DNA of 64,000 bases, from positions 2,728,001 through 2,792,000 of the forward strand of contig JAGFMI010000002.1 in assembly GCA_021030905.1 (NCBI GenBank), in the 5' to 3' direction. The notes under the pieces were generated by a model. The model saw nothing but the letters and a program-made list of their open reading frames with translations, did not search any database and was not told the DNA's origin. The position numbers were made by a program, and so were the translations under genes. Below are positions 55,788 to 64,000 of the stretch, piece after piece. The stretch is from Pyrenula massariospora. Lineage: Eukaryota > Ascomycota > Eurotiomycetes > Pyrenulales > Pyrenulaceae. The number at the start of each line of letters is the position of its first letter. The first letter of the stretch is position 1.

Positions 55788-58700
55788 TCGATTGGATTGA
55801 AAGTGTCGAACAATTAATCGTGGAAAATATTGAAGATATTTGTCGATGACAGACATGAATTGCCCTTCTATCTTCTTCTACAACCTATGAGATTAGAAAA
55901 GTTTCATTTAGATATCATTTACCCATAATCATCAAAAATTCACACATCCCGCTCTACTTCTCGCGTAGACAGTAGCTCTCGGACAAATTCTCATGTCTTT
56001 GTTTCCATCTCTCCCCCAATCTACGTGCTAAGCTTAGGTGTGTTCTGTCGAGTACAACTTCTTGACCTCATCATCCATACGTTGTACGCCCACCCCTTGC
56101 GGTATTTCTTGGCCTGGAGCTCGATGAATAATCAATAGTATCCCTCCGTGCAACCTTCACCGCTTTGCCAACCTACATTAAAATCCTTCGTAAGTGATAA
56201 TTACTGCCAAACATGCGATCCACAGTCATTCTCAATACGAAAAAATATGCGAGGTGGAGGACAAGGATTCTCCTATACGCGATGGATCATATATTGAGTA
56301 TGGCCAACAGATCAATCGATTAATATTGACTTCCGATTACTTTGATACCAATTTCCGTGTTCACATATGATGAGGGATTTGTTTAATTGTGCTCGTAAGA
56401 TGAGGCAATTTCTCGGTCACCACCTTTGCTGACAGTGCGGTCCTTACGTGGACTAAGAATCGGTCTGCCCGCCACCTCAGGCACGACCTGTCTACGAAGC
56501 AGATCGGAGCATTTGGCAAGAAGGTTATCCTATGCGCTTGCGTAAGGCTTCACGGACACGACGAAATGATAGCTTAATTGAAGGCGCAGCTCACGCAGAC
56601 GGTTGAAGATCCTATCAGCTATGTCTGCTCTGCGGACTAGCAACATAAGCAAGGCTGCATAGGCGGATATCAAGGCAAAAAGACCGAAGATCCACCTCTT
56701 AGAAACTCAGTAGTATTATTCTCGCACTTATGGCCTATTGCCAAGTTCTGGACCTCCGAAACAATCCAGTAATTTAGACCGCCCACCTCATCAGTCTGGA
56801 ATTGTGCCGCTTAGACTTCCCATGACCGCAAAGGAATCATGTCACCGCCAGCAGATGGACTTTCCAAGACCTCCGGGAAGACCCTCGGGCGACGCAACAT
56901 AAACCGGTGAGGAAACGAGTCCTCACCGCACATTCACGCAAAAGGATTTGAGTTTTCCTGACCTACCTGAAGTCGCAAACCGAGGGGCCGTAGATGTTAG
57001 ACCCCCACTGCCCCCAGATATCGTCTTCGCCACCGACGAGGTCAACCTCGCGACCCAAACGAAAGGAGGACTATCATCAAAGAGCTCCGCTGGCGGGGGA
57101 GATAACGTGGTCGACCATGAGGTGCGCGCGGAGCGTGCGCCGCCGCGCAGCGAGCCAATCTCTTACCCAAACCAGATCTTCTGTATCGCTAGCCGTCGAC
57201 AGAGATGGAGTTCACCCGTGGCTCGAGCAGCGGGTTCATGGCAACAGAGTTCGGAGCATGCCGCGCTGAACGTCAGAATGGGGTTCTGGAAAATGCGGTG
57301 ATTCTTAGGGGGGGAAAGTTTGGTGCTCAGACCGCCTGCCTCAACGTCCCTGAGGGCCATGGGGTGATTTGGGGAAGGACTAAGAGACTCGAGTGTCGGC
57401 ATGGGTCAAAGTATACAAGGCATGATATACTTTTAATGGTGAAGGGGTTCTCACTGAAAGAGCCGCTGATTAGTGAACGGCGACAGGTGGTGGGCGAGGA
57501 TCTTCATCCATTGTCGTCTTTCCTAGAGAGTCACGGGAACATGGCATATTGGAAGCCGGCTCGTTCCATGTCGAATGTCGATATCATCTGCAGTGATCGA
57601 TTGATGTCTTGCGTAGCGTAATGCCAGGGGAGCGGGAGGGGACGGTTCTCAGAGCGGATAAGGTCAGACCCGACAAACCATTCTGATCGCCAGACTAAGA
57701 AATCGTCGCGCCGCTCTCTTTGTCAAGAGATGACTCGGCAGCATTTGCTGGTAGTAGGTTGAACGACTGCATGGATGGATCAAGGTTTGGCGGTCGCCGT
57801 TTGCGGGGGTGGAGAAGAAACATCGAGGACCCTGCGCTTCCAATTCATGTGCAACGGTCAGCAAAGCGTAGAGACCTACCTCTTTCGAGACGCTTTAGGA
57901 TGAATTGGTCGGGGTCGGGCTCCGGCCGAGGTAGTGAACTCGTTGACAGCCATGCTAGTTGAGAGGAGAGCCGATGTGGCTGAAGGATTCCTACCCGCCT
58001 ATCCTGAACGAGCCTGAAAGGGAACCCCTCACATTATCTCAAATCCGATATAAAGTGTCGCAGCTCCAAACCCTATTAACGCGGAGCCATTAATGAACAA
58101 CCACGCAATGACGAGCCATGTCGTCAACGGAGGTCCTGTGGAAGTGCTCTGGGGAAGCACCGCGGATGCCAACATGTCAATACGAGCCGGGAACGCGCAA
58201 TGCTCATGATTAACCCTGACAAGCGGCTTTTTCCATGAATGTCTAGAAGACATGATATAGTGGCTGTTTTTGTTGTTGATTAAATTAATCTCTGCTGACA
58301 TCGGGGCCAAGGGCGGGTGCGTCCCGGCAGGTAGAGTGACCAGAATGGTGGCGGAATCGGATGCAGCGGCTGAACCATGTGGTGGAAAGGCAGATCAGGC
58401 AGACGTCGAACTCAACTCCCCAAGGCATGGTTCGACAAGTCAGGTGGTTTGCTGGGTGGGCACGACGTCGCGATAGGGCTGCCAGAGGTCATTGGGGCGC
58501 GCGGAATTTTGAGCAGAATGCAAGGTCGGCTAGGTTTAGAAACATGCGGGAAGGCATCTTCGGTTCTACCAAAGAAGGAAGACAGTCGTGGCGGCAGCAA
58601 GGCTAGCCAAAGGTCGTGGCAGACCCGCGTGCTCTTCCAGGCTCAATGCACGCACACGGCAACGCTGGGTGACGAGGACGCTGAGTGGCGAATATCCTCA

Positions 58701-60275
58701 GTCAGGCTTGAGCATGTCCTCGAACGGACAGTCAAAGGGACACCCAAAGCGCTTCCTTCGTGTCTCGGCACGGGCATCCTGCCGTTCGCCCCCATTGTTT
58801 GTTGGCTCGCCACCGAGAGGCAGGGAGAGCATGCAGCAGGGCTCGAGATGCGCTGAAGGTAATCCGATGCAGCTGCCGTCTGAATGACAACCTTGTGGGT
58901 GATCAATGCAGCGACGGTAATATGGAAACTGTGAGCGAGCGGCGAATGAGCCTCTCTGCAGCTTTTGACATAAGGATCTCGATCCCAGTCCGAGCCATGT
59001 TCATGATCCTCATCGATGTGTAATCGTCATGCCTCCCTCCCACCAGAGGGTCAAGCCGACGAGACAAGCGCCATTGTGCTCCCAATAGAGCTGCTGATGG
59101 GTGGAGGATCGTGGGGCCGAAGTGCAGCATGGTCCGCGCTCAACTGCAGAATGCCAGAATTAAACACAGATTGGAAGAAAAGGAAACTCACGACGACATT
59201 GGCTTTTGGCCCTTGCGCCGGCCTTTTCTTGTCTCTGCGTCGATCGATGCAGGCAAGCCTGTGCCCCATTCTCTGCCAATGACCCGACAGCGCATCGCCG
59301 ACCGCTGCAGCTTACCCCCCCGCGGGTACATGGTCATCCCCGGCCGACGCTCTGTGCAACAACGCCCGCCCGTTCTCAGATGTTCAGCTTGGCCCAGCCA
59401 AAGGTTGCACAGAGTCTTTCTTCCCAGTGTGGTGGGGCGGAGGGGCAGCCGGGAAAGTGAGGCGTCCAGCAGGCCACGATGGACGGATCTACAAAACGCA
59501 AATGCGAGAGATGGGTGGGACGACGCTGCAGCCGGCCTTCCCAAGGCAGAAGGCGTGCCATCGCTGCAAGACGTGGGATCGAAGATGGCCGACATTCTAT
59601 TACGACAACCTCTTGGGTCATGGAGCACGTGACACCAACGATAGGAGGAGTGATAGGAGGTGGTGGTAGACCACAGTCCAATTACTCGTTTCTCAATTAC
59701 CCTCAATGCGAGACCAAAGCGACCGATGATTTGAAGATTCAATCGCTTTGGCCTCCCATTGAGGCAACCTGTCTAAGGTCTATGTACATGATTAATGGTA
59801 GGCCCGCTTGTCGCAACTCTAGCGGCAATCCATCCAGCGGGCTCAGTCAACCGGCTCGGAATTCATCTCAGATCGAACTCATCTCGGGCGTTGTTGCTGG
59901 CCGTTTTAATCGTTGCAAAAATATATACAAGAATGAGAAGGCAAAAGCAGCAGGCACCTCGTCTTTCCGTCACGAGAATCCAAGAAAAACATTTCGGGGT
60001 ATCATAGTATATCGCAAATCGACCCAGCTATCCCGTCTAGTCCATCAACTTGACCCAAAAGAGGGCGTTCAGGAATCTCTATCGTTTCGTAATCGCTCAG
60101 GTAACCTCCAGTCTGGTTCACAGAGAACTCCTTGGCAATGCAAAGCTGTTGAAAAATACATCGTGAGAAAACAAACCGACAATTCAGGGGTTTGTCCTGA
60201 TTGTCTCAATCCAGGACCCAAAAAGTAGGCGATCGTGGCTTTTGAGATATCGTATAATATGAAGTCCAAATAAAA
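55788..60275. other. 4.5 kb gene-poor stretch
   Basis: No gene can be supported on either strand. From 55.8 to 56.9 kb it is AT-rich with few open frames. From 56.9 to 59.7 kb it is GC-richer with overlapping open frames on both strands and no family motif, good intron set or consistent start. The longest frame (59479-60228, +) has low-complexity basic composition and no domain. Part of 59.7-60.27 kb is probably the 3'UTR of the kinase gene. Confidence 0.5.
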
Positions 60276-61537
60276 TCAATACACCGCAATCATAGAAGGA
60301 AACAGGGGTGGTTGGTGGGCGTAAGTTGCCATGTCTGGGTATGGTACCGGGATCCCATATGAGTGATAAGAGGAAAAGCAGGGGGCGTTGTCGTCGCTGT
60401 AGCTGGCTTCAGAATGATATCCAGAGTCACATGAACCGGACGAGCAAGTGGACGCCTGTTTGGAAGGCAACTCCAGAAAGGACCAGTTCGACGACTGTGT
60501 TTGGGGTGGTGGCGTAATTGGGGGTGACGGCGGGAGCGCGTAGTTGGCGCACTCCAACGTATCAGCGTATTGACATGGGACGGATGGAGAAAAAGTGTTG
60601 GTCAGGCGGGGGCAAGCGACAATCATGTCTCGCAACTCCGGCAGGGAAATCCTCTTTTGCGGGTCGCATTCAAATACACGGCCAAGGATCGCATCCAGCT
60701 CGGGGGAGAGGGGGAGGATCGTCCGGAGAAACTTGGGGTCCTTCAGGTAGGCGCGAAACGTCGAGTCTTCGACACATGCTCGTTTCCACGGGTTCCTTCC
60801 GCACGTCAAGTTCACCAGGATGACTCCGAGGCTCCAGACGTCGTTGGGCGCTGACGCATAGCAGGCAAGTGGGCGGGGATTGGGAGTCTGGCATTCTTTG
60901 AAAATTGTTAGCTTGCCTCCGGTTTTGAGGTTGTATGGAAAGCCTTACCAGGTGACATGTAGAAAGTGGACCCACATCCAAAGTCTGAGGTAACATATTC
61001 CGTGGTGGCAAGTCCAAAATCGGCTAATTTGACCGTGTTGCCGTGATCGGTCACCAGAATGTTCTCCGGCTTCAAGTCTCGGTGGAAAATACCGATGGAA
61101 TGGCAAAACTGGACGGCATCTAGGATCTGGAGAAAGGCGTGCTTGGCGAGGGGGTCATTGCCCACAAACTGGTTGCGCTCGGTGATGTTGGAAAACAAGT
61201 CTCCTTCTGGACAGTATTCAATCACCACAAACGTGCAATCCGCGCTATCCAGAATCCGAACCAGGGACACAACGTTGGGATGCTGGCTGGCCAAGTGGTG
61301 CAAACGGATCTCACGATCCTGGAATCTGCGTTGTCGGGAATCGAGACCGGTCTTGTTCAGGGCCTTCACCGCGTAGGGGACTTTGGTGTGGATGTCGACG
61401 GCCGTGTAGACCACTCCATATGCGCCAACACCGAGGATGCTAGTGAGTTCCAACCGGCCCGCAAGGAGACACCCCAATCGATCCTCGGGCACCAGACACG
61501 ATGCAAGCGGAGGTGATGGTGGTGGGGTCGGTAGCAT
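60276..61537 (-). CDS. Serine/threonine protein kinase, Ran1/Sks1/Vhs1-like
   Basis: Two exons, 61537-60949 and 60895-60276, with a 53-nt intron, encode 402 residues. The start is the ATG at 61537 ([14 protein letters not shown]); the frame upstream has no other ATG. Kinase motifs in order are the glycine loop [18 protein letters not shown], the lysine in [54 protein letters not shown], a variant SPGE at the exon join in place of APE, and [20 protein letters not shown]. The C-terminal 100 residues are S/P/Y-rich. Relatives control nutrient and glucose responses and, in fission yeast (Ran1/Pat1), entry to meiosis. All catalytic residues are present. Confidence 0.93.
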
Positions 61538-61639
61538 TATTTGGGTGAGCCCAAAAGCACAGCAGCGCTGTGCAGTACACAGAGGATGAACAAGTACCAA
61601 AGAAAATCAACGAAATCCCAAAAGAGGTTGAAGGTCAGA

Positions 61640-61910
61640 AGCCTAGGAAATCCAGGACCAGCGGAATCCAAGGACAGTCGGAGAGTGGAAGGAAAGACGA
61701 GGATTAGGCGAGTTAAGGGTGGTCGAGAAGGAGATGGAAGAAAAGAGGTGGGAGAGGGAAGAGTGGTGGTGGAGGTGAAGAGGTTGGTGAAGAGTGAGGT
61801 GGTTGAAGATGTTGATGGCAAAGGCCGTCGGTCAGCCTTCTCTGATATGATGTTGTCACAGACGGGAGTCAGTGCTTTTGAGGGCTGCGACAACGCCGCC
61901 AGCCCACTCT
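61640..61910 (-). promoter_or_regulatory. Pyrimidine-rich leader/promoter tract of the kinase gene
   Basis: On the kinase sense strand this interval is strongly C/T-rich (for example cttccctctcccacctcttt), starting about 100 bases before the ATG. Such tracts are typical of fungal core promoters and 5' leaders. The exact transcription start cannot be seen. Confidence 0.45.
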
Positions 61911-64000
61911 GGGAATAATGCAATAATGGCAATGACCGGGATCTCCGTTTGAAGGAAGCCTTGTTCAGTTCGTGTTTGGGAGCCCCCTACCCGTGGGGAG
62001 ATGACGACGGGCCAAAGCTAGGGTGGGAAAGGAAAGGTGCATCCAGTTGGGTGAGATCGGCCGTCATGGGTCATCGATACGTGGTTTGCGACGGCGCCAG
62101 AAAAGTCTAGACACCCCCAAGCCTCACGGTGGGTAGTTATCATCACTCTGACAGTGAGAGTTTTTGATTTACCTGAGCCCCAAGTTTAGCCGAGCAGGCA
62201 GGCGCCTGTCAGGCCGAGTAATTTTGCCGGGAGATGATCAGGTCGGGAGGGGTGGCACCGAGGCACTCGCATCTTTGGTGCGCTTGCTGAAGCCCTTGCC
62301 AGTCTGCAGACTGCAGTCTTGGACAAGGTCCCCGAGGTGGCTTCGCTTCAGAGCTGTCACACACTGCTGCAAATCCAGCACGCCGGCCATGCAAATTAGT
62401 CAGTCACTTTGCCAATTTAGGCAAGGGAGGCGGATAGCGAGTGGAGTCAGAGGACGTTGCGAGTTTTAGAAAAGAGCCGGGCTCGGAGGGCAAGGCTCCC
62501 AGTCTCCATGTTATTTGTCCGAATCGGCGATGTCATTGGCCATACGGGTGCGCAAGTGACATGGAGGATGTAAGCCCTGCTTGCGTGGACAAGGATTTAT
62601 GGCTTTGCTTTGCCCGTGCGCTGCTCAAGCCTTCAATCGTCCTGATGCTCTTGATTGGTCGCTGCCAGCCTCGTCGTGTTTATGCAAGACGTAACTAGCC
62701 CTCTGAAATAGTGCACGGCAGAGCTGCTTGTGCAGGCACCCCTCTCTATCTTTCATGCCCCCTTCTATTCCCCTTGGAGCAAAGGCTAGGGTCAGGCAGC
62801 GTCTTGGGTTCTTGGCCCGACCCATCACTGTCGACTCGCGAAGAAAATAGCGCACCATCGATCATTGGCCGTAGCCGTCTAAACTTTGAGAGTCAACAAG
62901 GCCGGGGCCAACATTATCTGCCAATGATGCTGACAGGACCAAGGGCCATGGCTCTTTTTATCATCTCCCTGCCGGCTGTTTCCAAAAGATGCACGCGCGC
63001 TGTCATTATCATTGCTATCGACCCGTCAGGCCGACCAAAGCGTCAGCCTGCCTGTTTCGGGCCTGCCGTGATTTTGAAGGATTCTCATGCAACAGATCCA
63101 AGTCAGTATGAAGTTGTCAAACTGCATGTCGATCTCCAACTCGAGTTCGGTAGCCGAATACGCTGCTATCCTCAACCCATCCCCCAGTGCCTCATTTTCC
63201 TGAACATGAGCATCAAGTCTGCTTCAAAAAGCCTTCGGGACAAGTTCGGTTGGCCTTACCGCCAGTCCCGCATGGCAATTTGCCTGTGGCTCGAAAACAG
63301 GCTAGGGAGCGGGAAATTGAAGATTTGCACATAGCTCCATCGTCCAAGCCTCTTAGTCTTTGCTCAATAGATGCTGTGATTGGCTCTGTCTTCATTGTGC
63401 CGGATTCTTCTGCAGCCGAGTGACCTAGCGACCAAGCGATGAGACCGATCTTACCCAGCGGGTCCGGTCTAAGCTCTCCTCAGTCTAGTCGGCCAGAGCG
63501 AGCGTTGAATGGAAGCGCTAAATGTTTCGACGAACACAGATCGATGTGGGACAAGAAAACCTGCCGCAGTGCCGATCATGGCCCATCAACCTCCTTGCCT
63601 CCAATCCATTTTTACTTCCCATTCCGTAATCCCCTTCGCGCCGATTATAGCAGGATGCAAGGGAACGGTTCTTTGACGCGGAGTCGTGACCAACACGAGA
63701 CCACCACCTGGCTCAAAGCCAAATTCTTTGATGGAACCGAAATGAACAACGTGCCAATCTCTTGGTCTGCCACGGCCATCCAGCCATTTCCACCATGCCA
63801 CACCTGCATGCGGGCGATTATGAGTCAGTGACCCAAGGCTGGTGCAAGGTGGCGGGTGCACATCATCGTAGCATCCCCCATCACCAATGAACACAGCCTG
63901 GCAGTTCCAACCTGACCCAGATCCAAATGATCGAGCTCTTGTGCAGATACCGTTCAGCCATCCTGGACTGGAGAAGAACTACTGGTGGCGGGAAATGCAT
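61911..64000. other. Gene-free right end of window
   Basis: About 2.1 kb upstream of the kinase. Open frames occur on both strands (longest at 62711-63334, +), but none has a domain, a convincing intron pattern or coding-like composition. It may be a long promoter or hold a gene that begins beyond the window. Confidence 0.45.

Noticed and set aside
56948-57402. Open frames on both strands, some with protein-like phrases
   Set aside because: Both strands are open because of GC content; no consistent start, splice sites or family match.
59479-60228. 249-codon open frame on the plus strand
   Set aside because: Basic low-complexity composition, no domain or intron logic, and it overlaps other open frames in a GC-rich stretch and the likely 3'UTR of the kinase.
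62711-63334. 207-codon open frame on the plus strand
   Set aside because: No recognisable motif or protein-like texture; judged to be chance in the gene-free right end.

Overview
The window reads as nuclear DNA of a filamentous ascomycete (Pezizomycotina). The signs are dense single genes on both strands, each with zero to five short GT-AG introns (mostly 42-70 nt, often with a CTAAC/CTAAT branch site), plus a fungal Argonaute, a TVP18, an AIM21-like protein, a hypervirulence-type TUDOR protein and many MFS transporters. A eurotiomycete-like or related lineage is plausible, but the sequence alone does not settle it. I rebuilt 23 genes by hand-splicing. Exon coordinates are in the evidence text. 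I saw no tRNA, rRNA, CRISPR array or intact transposon.

Layout. Positions 1-2015 (+) hold the 3' part of an OSCA/CSC1-type channel gene. From 2.4 to 21.1 kb nearly everything is on the minus strand: glutathione S-transferase, TUDOR/AT-hook protein, 14-TM MFS, phosphoglucomutase, oligoribonuclease, DUF7918 protein, six-exon sugar porter, a decayed coding-like tract (17.1-19.1 kb), and a DHA1 MFS. From 22.2 to 43.0 kb everything is on the plus strand: OSBP/Kes1, Argonaute, NTF2, TVP18, AIM21, HMG-CoA synthase, and a conserved fungal protein of unknown function. From 43.8 to 52.7 kb come a small GRPKK nuclear protein (-), a long Gfo/Idh/MocA oxidoreductase (-), a DHA1-like MFS (+), an unrecognised three-exon protein (-) and an ochratoxinase-like amidohydrolase (-). 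A lineage-type protein with an internal duplication follows (54.0-55.8 kb, +), then a 4.5 kb gene-poor stretch, a Ran1/Sks1-type kinase (-), and about 2.4 kb with no gene.

Function. Most genes are housekeeping: sugar-phosphate metabolism, sterol and isoprenoid supply (HMG-CoA synthase; Kes1 in sterol traffic), Golgi, nuclear import, actin patches and RNA turnover. The accessory-looking part is 45-53 kb, where an oxidoreductase, an exporter, an orphan protein and an amidohydrolase with the full ochratoxinase metal-ligand set lie together. A detoxification or catabolic role for this group is inference. The other points of interest are a slicer-competent Argonaute with a stop-free 51-nt intron, the 17-19 kb relic tract, and the two orphan proteins.
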